From: JANXSF01 sp043755435
GTDB taxonomy: Bacteria > Acidobacteriota > Terriglobia > Bryobacterales > Bryobacteraceae
Reading direction: 5' to 3'
DNA: 64,000 nucleotides
Assembly: GCA_043755435.1 (NCBI GenBank)
Contig: JAYUSZ010000441.1
Location: 28,313 to 92,312, forward strand
Shown: piece after piece, positions 43,771 to 51,894 of the stretch
Position numbering within the stretch: the first letter of the stretch is position 1
Layout of the letters: the number at the start of each line of letters is the position of its first letter
Notes under the pieces: model-generated
Told to the model about the DNA's origin: nothing
The model's database searches: none
Seen by the model: only the letters and a program-made list of their open reading frames with translations
Position numbers and translations under genes: made by a program

Positions 43771-44337
43771 TCAGCGCGCCTCCTTCAATAGTCTGCCCAA
43801 GTCATTTTTCAAACGGAGAATCCCATCTTCTTCGGAGGTTCCATAAAAGCCGCGTATGTGCATATTCCTGTCAACCAGAACAAAACGAGTGCTGTGTTCC
43901 ATCGAACCATCTATATCTCCCAATTTGAAACCTTTCCGATTTAGCATGTGCAACGTTTCCAAAGGACCTGTAAGGAATGTCCAGCGGTTGGGATCGGCCT
44001 TGAATCGTTTGCCGTAAGCGGCCATAACCTCGGGAGTATCACGCGCAGGATCGATTGTAAACGACACCATTCGGAATCCTACACCTTCGGTCTGCAGGCG
44101 AGTCATGATGCTACTCATTCGTGGACAAGGTCCGGGACAGGTGGTGTAAATGAAATCGGCGATCCAGGGTGTACCCATCAGTTGGCTGCTCTTGAAGGGT
44201 TGGCCCTGCTCGCTTGTCAATTCGAAATCGGGAACAATTCCGTAGTCCTCAAGCGCCGGTTCCTTTTTACAGGCGGCAAATAGGACTAGAAAAAGTATCA
44301 GCCCGCGCTTCGGGAACTGGGTCGGGAAACAATCCAT
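43771..44337 (-). CDS. Sco1/SenC-type copper chaperone lipoprotein
   Basis: 188 residues from ATG 44337. The lipobox LFAAC marks a lipoprotein facing the periplasm. The thioredoxin-like fold has the copper motif TTCPGPCPRM (CxxxC) and the later copper-binding His in MEHSTRFVLVD. It delivers copper to the CuA site of cytochrome oxidase. The start lies inside the 3' end of the ABC permease gene (40-base overlap). The frame continues 17 codons further upstream, but the lipobox position favours this start. Confidence 0.9.
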   Translation of the reverse strand: MDCFPTQFPKRGLILFLVLFAACKKEPALEDYGIVPDFELTSEQGQPFKSSQLMGTPWIADFIYTTCPGPCPRMSSIMTRLQTEGVGFRMVSFTIDPARDTPEVMAAYGKRFKADPNRWTFLTGPLETLHMLNRKGFKLGDIDGSMEHSTRFVLVDRNMHIRGFYGTSEEDGILRLKNDLGRLLKEAR

Positions 44338-45032
44338 GAGGCAAGTACCACCAATAAGATGCCGAACCCTGCGGTTGCGGCTACACAAGTTGATACCGAG
44401 GCGTATTGATCGGCTTTAGGGTCTAACAATTGCCAAAGAGCGGAATAAGCGTAGGTCATCGGGTTGGCACTCATTACAGCCCTCATCCAGGGCATGGCCT
44501 TCGAGGGCGGAAAAATAGCTCCAGAAAGCAGCCACAATGGAAACAGAATCAGATTCATCATGGCGTGATAACCAGCGGAGGAATTCATTTGCCAGGCGAT
44601 GATGAAGCCAAGAGCGGTAAATGTAAATGCGATTAGCCAAAGCATACCGGCTACTTTCAAAAGATTGCCGGTTTGATAACCCGCGATGCTTGTAAAGCAA
44701 AGCAGAATCAAAGATTGAACCCAAGCCATGGATGCTCCACCCAGCAATTTGCCGACAACCAACGATAGCCGCGGGGCAGGGGAGACCAACATGGAAAGTA
44801 GAAAGCCTTCATTGCGATCTTCGATGATCGACATGGTCGAAAAGATGGCCGCAAACAGCACCGTCATCGTCAGTGCGCCCGGGAAGAATACGCTGAGGTC
44901 CCCAAAGCCAGAGCCAATTACAAACCAGAACAAAATGGGCGAGGCGGCAAAGGCTGCCACTCGGGCTCTTTCGCGCCAAAACCGGATGAGATCCCGCCGC
45001 CAAAGTGTCCAGGTGGGTAGAAGGAAATTCAT
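44298..45032 (-). CDS. ABC-2 type transporter permease
   Basis: 244 residues with six predicted helices (first near 25-45, last 215-235) and the family loop RNEGFLLSMLVSPAPRLSLV. It overlaps the ATPase gene by four bases and the Sco gene by 40. Set in an oxidase-maturation operon, it probably exports a factor for oxidase assembly or copper handling (compare NosFY-type exporters); the substrate is unknown. Confidence 0.88.
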   Translation of the reverse strand: MNFLLPTWTLWRRDLIRFWRERARVAAFAASPILFWFVIGSGFGDLSVFFPGALTMTVLFAAIFSTMSIIEDRNEGFLLSMLVSPAPRLSLVVGKLLGGASMAWVQSLILLCFTSIAGYQTGNLLKVAGMLWLIAFTFTALGFIIAWQMNSSAGYHAMMNLILFPLWLLSGAIFPPSKAMPWMRAVMSANPMTYAYSALWQLLDPKADQYASVSTCVAATAGFGILLVVLASWIVSRPSSRSAG

Positions 45033-45940
45033 AGACTTGATCCAGTTTCCTTCATGAATACATCTTCCAACGTTGGTTTGTGATACGAAATTCCTCGCAC
45101 TGCTTTCGGAAACGCCGCAGCAACTTCAGTCACAAATTTTGACCCGTCGTGGGCAATGGTGCGAACTTTGTTGTCCACAACAGTGCATACTTGTTTCCCG
45201 AAATGCAGAAAGACGCCTTGGCGAAGCGCTTCAGGGTCGTCGCTCTCAATCAGAACCACGTCTCCGGGGATCGTTGCCCGCAGTTGTGCCGGGGTCCCCT
45301 GTTGGACGGAAATACCCATATGCATTAGCATCAGACGCGAAGCCCGCTCAGCTTCATCCAATAGATGAGTCGTCACAACAACGGTGATTCCAGTTTCTTT
45401 GCGAAGCTGATCGATGTACTGCCAAAGTTCCAGACGAGCAACTGGATCAAGCCCCGTAGTGGGTTCGTCCATTAGCAGCACTTTTGGACTGTGCAGCAGC
45501 GCCTTGGCAATCTCCACGCGCCGCTTCATACCACCTGAAAGCGTTTTCAAAATACTGGAACCACGATCGCTGATCTGTAGTTTTTCAAGCAGCACGTCGA
45601 TTCGCGATTTTAGCTTCGTGCCGCTCAAGCCAAACAAGTGCCCTTGACTGGTGAGATTCTCCTCTACTGTCAAATATTTATCCAAGCTTTGCGATTGAAA
45701 CACCACCCCTATGTGTGATCGAACGGCTTGCGCGTCTGTCACAACATCTAGACCAGCAATGGTAGCTTTGCCTGATTGGGGGGATTCAATGGTCGCCAAA
45801 ATGCGGAACATTGTGGATTTGCCAGACCCGTTGGGGCCAAGAATTCCAAAGAGTTCCCCAGCTTCGACGGAGAAAGAAACGTCTTCGAGTGCCCTCTGTG
45901 CTCCGTAATTTAGTTTTAAGTGTTCAACGCTAACAATCAC
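45029..45940 (-). CDS. ABC transporter ATP-binding protein
   Basis: 303 residues. Walker A GILGPNGSGKSTMFRIL, Q-loop VVFQSQSLDKYL, signature LSGGMKRRVEIAKALLHSPK, Walker B VLLMDEPTTGLDP and switch His TTHLLDEAE are all intact. The C-terminal 70 residues form an accessory domain as in DrrA/CcmA-like ATPases. It overlaps ctaB and the permease gene by four bases each, showing tight coupling. Confidence 0.93.
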   Translation of the reverse strand: MIVSVEHLKLNYGAQRALEDVSFSVEAGELFGILGPNGSGKSTMFRILATIESPQSGKATIAGLDVVTDAQAVRSHIGVVFQSQSLDKYLTVEENLTSQGHLFGLSGTKLKSRIDVLLEKLQISDRGSSILKTLSGGMKRRVEIAKALLHSPKVLLMDEPTTGLDPVARLELWQYIDQLRKETGITVVVTTHLLDEAERASRLMLMHMGISVQQGTPAQLRATIPGDVVLIESDDPEALRQGVFLHFGKQVCTVVDNKVRTIAHDGSKFVTEVAAAFPKAVRGISYHKPTLEDVFMKETGSSL

Positions 45941-46788
45941 AAGTTGGTCCGGTCAAGAACCATTAGACAATAAAGCAGAGGCAGATAGATAACCGATGCT
46001 TTAAGGACTCCACGAGCGTTGATCAATGAGCGGTCTGAGAAAACCTGCCAGCTTGCATACAAAAAGGCCATGCCCATCATCAATGCGCCAACCAGATAGA
46101 ACTTTCCAGACATCGCATAGAAGGCAGGCAGCAGGCTCACTGGGATTAATGCCAAGGAAAATGCCACCATCTGCCGCGATGTGGAATTGCCGTCGGGTTC
46201 AACAACTGGAAGCATGCGGATTCCCGCGCGGCCATAATCTTCGCGATACATCCAGGCGATTGCGTAGAAATGGGGGAACTGCCACAGGAATAAAATAGCG
46301 AACAAAATCCAAGCTTCAACAGTCAATGCGCCCTTAGCTGCTGCAAACCCAATCATCGGAGGCATAGCCCCGGGCACTGCTCCCACCGTTGTCGATAGCC
46401 ACGATTTTTGCTTCATCGGCGTATATACGAATAGATAGCTCACCAGCGTGAACAACCCAAGCAATCCAGTTAATAGATTGACACTCCAGGACAACTCCAC
46501 GAAGCCAAGAACCGCAATAGCGATTCCAAACCACAAAGCATTGCTTGCATTCACCCGGCCTGACGGGATTGGGCGCTTGTTCGTCCGCAGCATCTTTGCA
46601 TCAGCATCATGCTCGTACCATTGGTTAAGTGCAGCAGTTCCCGAGGCGATCAGCCCCGTTCCAAGGATAGTGTGCAATAACAGCCAACCGTTCCAAGTGC
46701 CATCCCATCCAAAGAAATAGCCGATTGCCGTGCTCATTAAAATGAGCCAGGTGATGCGAGGCTTGGTTAATTCCAGATAACTGTTCAT
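45937..46788 (-). CDS. ctaB: Protoheme IX farnesyltransferase
   Basis: 283 residues from ATG 46788, overlapping the upstream ctaA by four bases. It converts heme B to heme O. Motifs of the UbiA prenyltransferase superfamily are present: NQWYEHDADAKMLRTNKRPI (first Asp-rich site) and AWMYREDYGRAGIRMLPVV (second). About eight to nine membrane helices. Starting at this ATG gives the family N-terminus MNSYLELTKPRITWLILM; the longer open frame upstream runs inside ctaA. Confidence 0.94.
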   Translation of the reverse strand: MNSYLELTKPRITWLILMSTAIGYFFGWDGTWNGWLLLHTILGTGLIASGTAALNQWYEHDADAKMLRTNKRPIPSGRVNASNALWFGIAIAVLGFVELSWSVNLLTGLLGLFTLVSYLFVYTPMKQKSWLSTTVGAVPGAMPPMIGFAAAKGALTVEAWILFAILFLWQFPHFYAIAWMYREDYGRAGIRMLPVVEPDGNSTSRQMVAFSLALIPVSLLPAFYAMSGKFYLVGALMMGMAFLYASWQVFSDRSLINARGVLKASVIYLPLLYCLMVLDRTNL

Positions 46789-47684
46789 GATGCCATTGCC
46801 AACTTTTGCTCCGGGACTTCTACTGCTTTTACTACGTTCCTGCGAATCAGTACTGCCAGCACAACGCTTGCGGCCATGGTCAATCCTCCCACACCCACAT
46901 GGAGAACCGTGTACCAAATGGTGGAAGTTGGTGGGGTGATGGTGCCTGCCGATGCAAGGCGGCTAGCATAAGCGGCAACACCCAACACCACTTGCAAACT
47001 TGTAATTCCCAGCAGCGCGGTTGCTGACTGTTTCAAAGCTTTATGATTGGGAAACTGTGTAATGACAGCGATCGCTGTATACATCACCAGCGAGGTCACA
47101 ATCAGCGCCCCGAAAATGTGAGGCAGAATATTTAGGACATGGTGCCGGAATCCAGCGCCCAATGCGATCTGGATTAGTACTGACACAGGAGTCACCAATG
47201 CCAGCGTGCGGAACGAAGGCTTACCTGCGTCCTCCACTAATTCAACGCCCTTTCGCCAACTCGGTGAAGTGACCAAAGCAATCGTTACCACTAATGAAAA
47301 GAACAATTGAGCCAGACAAGCGTGCGAAATACTAACCGGCTTCGGCAGCAGGAATAAAACCGTCAACCCGCCTAATAATCCTTGAAGGCAAACCACACCT
47401 AGTGCTGTCCATCCCAATTTCTTGACCCAAGGTCGTTCATCAACACGCTGAATCCAGATAGCCAGAATAATCACAAAAAACCCAACAGTCTTCGCTATCA
47501 ACCGGTGACCGGTTTCAAACAACACACCACCTTTCATTTCCGGGAGAATTTGGCCGTAGGACAAGGGCCAATCAGGGACTGAAAGTGAAGATTCGGTGCT
47601 GGTTACTGAAGCTCCTGCTAACACCAACAGCAGCGTGCAGCAAGCAACAAACAATGCGTATTTATGGAGACGAGCGTTCTTCAT
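46785..47684 (-). CDS. ctaA: Heme A synthase
   Basis: 299 residues, eight predicted helices. It oxidises heme O to heme A for aa3-type oxidases. The conserved loop TSTESSLSVPDWPLSYGQ and heme-ligand His residues in FETGHRLIAKTVG, SHACLAQLFF, LPHIFGALI and VLHVGVGGLTM are visible. First gene of the run ctaA-ctaB-ABC ATPase-ABC permease-Sco-DUF420, whose genes overlap or abut. The oxidase subunits are not in the window. Confidence 0.94.
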   Translation of the reverse strand: MKNARLHKYALFVACCTLLLVLAGASVTSTESSLSVPDWPLSYGQILPEMKGGVLFETGHRLIAKTVGFFVIILAIWIQRVDERPWVKKLGWTALGVVCLQGLLGGLTVLFLLPKPVSISHACLAQLFFSLVVTIALVTSPSWRKGVELVEDAGKPSFRTLALVTPVSVLIQIALGAGFRHHVLNILPHIFGALIVTSLVMYTAIAVITQFPNHKALKQSATALLGITSLQVVLGVAAYASRLASAGTITPPTSTIWYTVLHVGVGGLTMAASVVLAVLIRRNVVKAVEVPEQKLAMAS

Positions 47685-47765
47685 GAGAATCTCCTAGCAG
47701 AAAGTGGATCCCGCTAAAATTCTATTCTAGCGCGAAAAGTTCTTGTCTGGCGAGAATATGGCCGT

Positions 47766-48515
47766 CTACTTGAAACTGAAGGCGGCAGTCGCTGAATCAT
47801 TCTCTCCAACTCTTACCTTTAACTCTTGGATGCCGAATTGTTCATGCCAGGCTTCTAATGTGTACTCGCCTGCAGGTAACCCTTTAAGGGTGAATGTGCC
47901 ATCCTCGCCGGTGACTGCGAAGAATGGGTGTGAGGAGACTCCTACGAACACCCGCATCCAAGGATGCACATTACACTTTATCGGCACCATAAACTCTTCC
48001 TTTAAGAAAGTTTTGATCTTTTTGTCACCCTGCGGGGGCTGTGATTCGTTCCATTCTCGATTATTGCGAGGGAATGGGTGGATATTGTGATTCACCGTGT
48101 CCGAATTGGAGAACTCCACGTTTTGATTCACCATCGCACCCACCACGTGCGGTGAATACACGCAGCCTTTTTGATCAATGGCAACGGCCGTTTCCGGAAC
48201 CGGCCAAGTCTGGTTCGGTAAGCCGTCCTTCACCCGCACGAAAACATTCTTCACTCCGCCCGCTCCATCAATCACAACATCCTCGGAATAAATCGGTCCA
48301 CTATGCTGCTTTAGGCACGAAGGAACTGCCTCCATTTGTCCGCGAATATCTTTGCGCTTGGGTTTCTCCCCGCTGAAGCTCACCTTCCCCGATATTGTCC
48401 CGTTCCCAGAATTCTTTGGAACATCCTTTGGTACAGAACTGACTTCAGGTTTTGTGCTGCCACAGGCGCTTAGCAGCAGCAATGCACTAGACACTACAAC
48501 AATGAACTTTTTCAT
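47766..48515 (-). CDS. Cupredoxin-domain lipoprotein
   Basis: 249 residues. The lipobox LLLLSACGS anchors it to a membrane facing the periplasm. The middle has a plastocyanin-like copper site: His in NHNIHP, Cys-His in KCNVHPW and Met in WMRVF. The last 60 residues look like a carboxypeptidase-regulatory (CarboxypepD_reg) domain (EDGTFTLKGLPAGEYTLEAW). It lies 81 bases upstream of ctaA on the same strand, so a role as electron carrier or copper donor near the oxidase is plausible. It is divergent from the gene at 48570. Confidence 0.82.
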   Translation of the reverse strand: MKKFIVVVSSALLLLSACGSTKPEVSSVPKDVPKNSGNGTISGKVSFSGEKPKRKDIRGQMEAVPSCLKQHSGPIYSEDVVIDGAGGVKNVFVRVKDGLPNQTWPVPETAVAIDQKGCVYSPHVVGAMVNQNVEFSNSDTVNHNIHPFPRNNREWNESQPPQGDKKIKTFLKEEFMVPIKCNVHPWMRVFVGVSSHPFFAVTGEDGTFTLKGLPAGEYTLEAWHEQFGIQELKVRVGENDSATAAFSFK

Positions 48516-48569
48516 GATTCCCCTTTAATATATCCAAGTTGCCGAAACAGTTGTTACGATAAACATGTC

Positions 48570-50510
48570 ATGCGACTTCTTGTCCTACTCGTCGCCTCCG
48601 GCCTTGCCGCCTGGTCCCAAACCATCAATGCACCTTGGTTTGTCAGAAACCTATACCCGGTTCTGGAAAAGGCGAATTGCCGTACATGCCATGTTCCCGA
48701 CGGAGTAGCTGGTCCAACCAATCTTCTATTTCCCGAACTGGAATCAAGCGATGTGGAACGCGAAATCTTCGGACTCCAATTGCAGCGCTGGGTAGACCCG
48801 AAGGCTCCCGCACAGAGCCTCCTGCTTCGGAAACCAAGCAATCGGTTGAAGCATTCCGGTGGCATGCGCATCGCCCAAAATAGCGCTGATGAGAAACTAC
48901 TCGAATCCTGGATTGGCTATCTTGCTGGACTCTCCGCGCAGGAACTTCTGGCTTTAACTCCCCCCACCCCGAAACGCAAAGTCGCAGCTACCGAAACGTT
49001 ACGGAGGCTCACCCATAGCCAGTACAACAACACGGTTCGAGATCTGCTTGGAGATGCCTCCAACCCCGCGGCCCAATTTCCTCCTGAAGACTTTATCAAT
49101 GGCTTCAAGAATCAAATCCAGGGTCAAAGCCTTTCTCCACTTCTTGCCGAAAATTATGCCACCGCAGCCGAAAACCTTGCGGCCAGTGCGGTTCGTCGTC
49201 AAGCTAAAGAACTGGTTTTCTGCAAGCCAGTCGGCCCTGCGGATGCAGTATGCCGCGAACAATTCATCCGCCAATTTGGCCGCCGGGCTTTTCGACGGCC
49301 TTTAGAACTCGACGAACAAACCCGCTATAGCCATTTGTTCTCCGCCGAAGCAAAGCGCGGCAATAATTTCTGGTCTGGTATTGAAGCAACAGTTGAAGCA
49401 ATGCTGCAGTCCCCCAATTTCCTATTCCGCCTGGAACGAACCACCAACCCAAAGTGGAAATCTTACGCCCGCGCATCTCGCTTGTCCTACTTTTTCTGGG
49501 ACACTATGCCAGATGACGAAACGCTTCTCCAAGCACAAACCGGCAAGCTGGATGACGCCGCTGGCATGGAAAGGTTCGCCCGGAAAATGCTGGCAAGCGA
49601 TAGATCTAAAACAGGATTTGAGGAATTTATTTCTCAGTGGTTCCGCTTCGATCGCGTAACCAATCAATTGAAGGACCGCCGCCTTTTTCCTATGTTCACT
49701 CGCGAATTGGCCCTTGCCATGAACGAGGAAACTCGCCGATTTCTCCACCAATTAGTATGGAACGAAGCCAATTTCATGGAATTCGTTTCCGCTTCCTATA
49801 GCTTCTTGAATGCCGATTTGGCCGCCCTCTACAAATTCCCCGTCCCAGATGAGCCTTTCGCCAAAGTGAACTTTCCGGCTGATTCCATGCGTTCCGGTGT
49901 CCTAACCCACGGTAGCGTTCTGGTACAAACTTCCAAACCCGTGGAAACCTCGCCTACCGCTCGTGGCCTGTTCGTCAGGGAACAGCTTCTGTGCCAGCAT
50001 GTCCCGCAGCCCCCTCCAGGAGTCAACACGAATCTGCCCGAAGTTAAAGAGGATCGGCCGATGACCAATCGGGACCGTCTAGCGGAGCACCTCACCAACG
50101 AAAGTTGCGCCAGTTGCCATAAACTAATCGATCCTATCGGTTTCGGGCTGGAAAAATTCGATGCTGCTGGCGGTTATCAGGATAAGTTCATGGCCCACGC
50201 CGTGCGAGATCGAAAGGATGATAGCAAAGCCAAATTGGACGTGGAACTGCCCATCGATATCACTGGCTCAGTCGCCGGTCTGCGTAATTCTGAATTTCAA
50301 AACCCCAAGCAGCTTGGCAAAATTCTGTCAGAAAGTGTTGCCTGTCGCGCATGCGTCGTGAAGCAGATTTTCCGCTACTGCCTGGGGCGCTCAGAAACTC
50401 GTGCCGATCAACCGGTACTGGATCAGGCTCTGGCAGCATTTACGGGCTCGCAATTCAAATTGAAAGAGCTTATGATTGCAATAGTTACCCGTAGCGAGTT
50501 TGCCCAATAA
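48570..50510 (+). CDS. DUF1587/1595/1592/1588/1585 c-type cytochrome-like protein
   Basis: 646 residues with a signal peptide (MRLLVLLVASGLAAWS). An N-terminal heme motif CRTCH precedes the chain of domains of this family: DUF1587 (LRRLTHSQYNNTVRDLL), DUF1595 (FGRRAFRRPLELDEQ), DUF1592 (RASRLSYFFWDTMPDDE), DUF1588 (GVLTHGSVLVQTSKPVETSP with CASCH) and DUF1585 at the end. Such proteins are abundant in Planctomycetes and Solibacter and occur with DUF1552 proteins; they are exported and bind heme, but the reaction is not established. The partner follows after 12 bases. Confidence 0.92.
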   Translation: MRLLVLLVASGLAAWSQTINAPWFVRNLYPVLEKANCRTCHVPDGVAGPTNLLFPELESSDVEREIFGLQLQRWVDPKAPAQSLLLRKPSNRLKHSGGMRIAQNSADEKLLESWIGYLAGLSAQELLALTPPTPKRKVAATETLRRLTHSQYNNTVRDLLGDASNPAAQFPPEDFINGFKNQIQGQSLSPLLAENYATAAENLAASAVRRQAKELVFCKPVGPADAVCREQFIRQFGRRAFRRPLELDEQTRYSHLFSAEAKRGNNFWSGIEATVEAMLQSPNFLFRLERTTNPKWKSYARASRLSYFFWDTMPDDETLLQAQTGKLDDAAGMERFARKMLASDRSKTGFEEFISQWFRFDRVTNQLKDRRLFPMFTRELALAMNEETRRFLHQLVWNEANFMEFVSASYSFLNADLAALYKFPVPDEPFAKVNFPADSMRSGVLTHGSVLVQTSKPVETSPTARGLFVREQLLCQHVPQPPPGVNTNLPEVKEDRPMTNRDRLAEHLTNESCASCHKLIDPIGFGLEKFDAAGGYQDKFMAHAVRDRKDDSKAKLDVELPIDITGSVAGLRNSEFQNPKQLGKILSESVACRACVVKQIFRYCLGRSETRADQPVLDQALAAFTGSQFKLKELMIAIVTRSEFAQ

Positions 50511-50522
50511 CCCAAGGAACCC

Positions 50523-51848
50523 ATGAGCAACGTTTGGACCAAGCCCACAAATATCTCGCGCCGCCGATTCCTTAGCGGAGCCACCCTTGCCGGAACCGCC
50601 GTCCGCGTTGGGTTGCCTCCATTGGCTGCCATGTTCAATGCAAATGGCACGGCATGGGCTGCCGGCCAAACTGTGGAAACCCGCTTCGTCCTTTGGTTCA
50701 ACGGCAACGGCATTGTGGAAAAGTATTGGATTCCCACTGAAACCGGCCGAAATTTCACCATGACTCCATGCCTGTCTCCGCTGGAATCATTCAAAGAAGA
50801 CATTCATATTGTCACCGGTCTCGACAATCCAGCCGCCCGCTTGCCAGGTCCGGGAAACGATCATCACCGGTCCATGAGCGCCCTCGTCAGCGGGACCCAG
50901 TTCACCGGGAGAGGCGCTGGTGGTCCGTCAATCGATCAGGCAATCGCGCAGAAGCTCGGTGGCACATCCAGGTTCCGGTCTCTTCAAATCGGCGTTTCCC
51001 AGGAATCGTTTGGCGAGAGCATTCAGCGCAATATGAGCTGGGCCGGGTACGATCGCCCCCTACCCCCTGAAATGCTGCCGCACAAGCTTTTCGATCGCCT
51101 GTTTGGGGTTCGCGAAGAAGGTTGGGTCGCGCGCAAACACAGCATTCTTGACGCAGTGCGCGAAGATCTAGGCGGTCTGCGTAAGAACCTCGGCAAAGAA
51201 GATACCGGTAAAGTAGATGAGCATCTGCAATCGGTCCGCGATATGGAGAGGGCGATTGAAGGACTGCCCGCGAATTACCGGAAAGTGGATGCACCCGATT
51301 ACGATGGCGACATGAAGGATTGGCCGCGTATCGCCCGCTTGCAATCCGATTTATTAGCCCACGCCTTCGCCTCCAGGCAGACCCGCGTGGCCAGCTATAT
51401 GTTGACCAAGTGCCAAGGTCTTTCGCGATTTCCGTGGCTTGGCTACACCCATGGCCGGCATCACGATTACACCCACGGCGACGTCCCATCAAACACTCCC
51501 GAGAAGTTAGCAGGAAATCGCACCATGCGGGATATCTGTAAATGGCACGCTGAAGAGTTTGCCTACTTGTGCAACAAATTACGGTCGATTCCCGAAGGCG
51601 GCAAGACGGTGTTCGACAATACTTGTCTCCTCTACGTGCACGAACACGCCGAAGCGAATGACCACAAAAACAATGGCATGGCCGCTATTATTGCCGGACA
51701 TGCAAATCCGAAAATGGTTACTGGCGTTCACTCAAAGATGACGGGTACCGTGGCTGATCTTTACCTCACCGTTGCGGATGAAGTAATGCAGGCGAACATT
51801 GAGAAATTTCCCACCGCAACGCAGCGGCTTAGTGGCTTAATGGGCTAG
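50523..51848 (+). CDS. Tat-exported DUF1552 protein
   Basis: 441 residues. The twin-Arg signal NISRRRFLSGATLAGTAVRV directs folded export. The body has family segments VTGLDNPAARLPGPGNDHHR, LQIGVSQESFGESIQRNMSW and YTHGRHHDYTHG. The family is related to the sulfatase/DUF1501-like alkaline phosphatase fold and is always seen next to DUF1592-type cytochromes, so the two probably work as an exported pair. Function is not established. Confidence 0.9.
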   Translation: MSNVWTKPTNISRRRFLSGATLAGTAVRVGLPPLAAMFNANGTAWAAGQTVETRFVLWFNGNGIVEKYWIPTETGRNFTMTPCLSPLESFKEDIHIVTGLDNPAARLPGPGNDHHRSMSALVSGTQFTGRGAGGPSIDQAIAQKLGGTSRFRSLQIGVSQESFGESIQRNMSWAGYDRPLPPEMLPHKLFDRLFGVREEGWVARKHSILDAVREDLGGLRKNLGKEDTGKVDEHLQSVRDMERAIEGLPANYRKVDAPDYDGDMKDWPRIARLQSDLLAHAFASRQTRVASYMLTKCQGLSRFPWLGYTHGRHHDYTHGDVPSNTPEKLAGNRTMRDICKWHAEEFAYLCNKLRSIPEGGKTVFDNTCLLYVHEHAEANDHKNNGMAAIIAGHANPKMVTGVHSKMTGTVADLYLTVADEVMQANIEKFPTATQRLSGLMG

Positions 51849-51894
51849 TGTCGTCCACTAGTAAATCCTTTCAAAATCACATATAGTTAACGGC

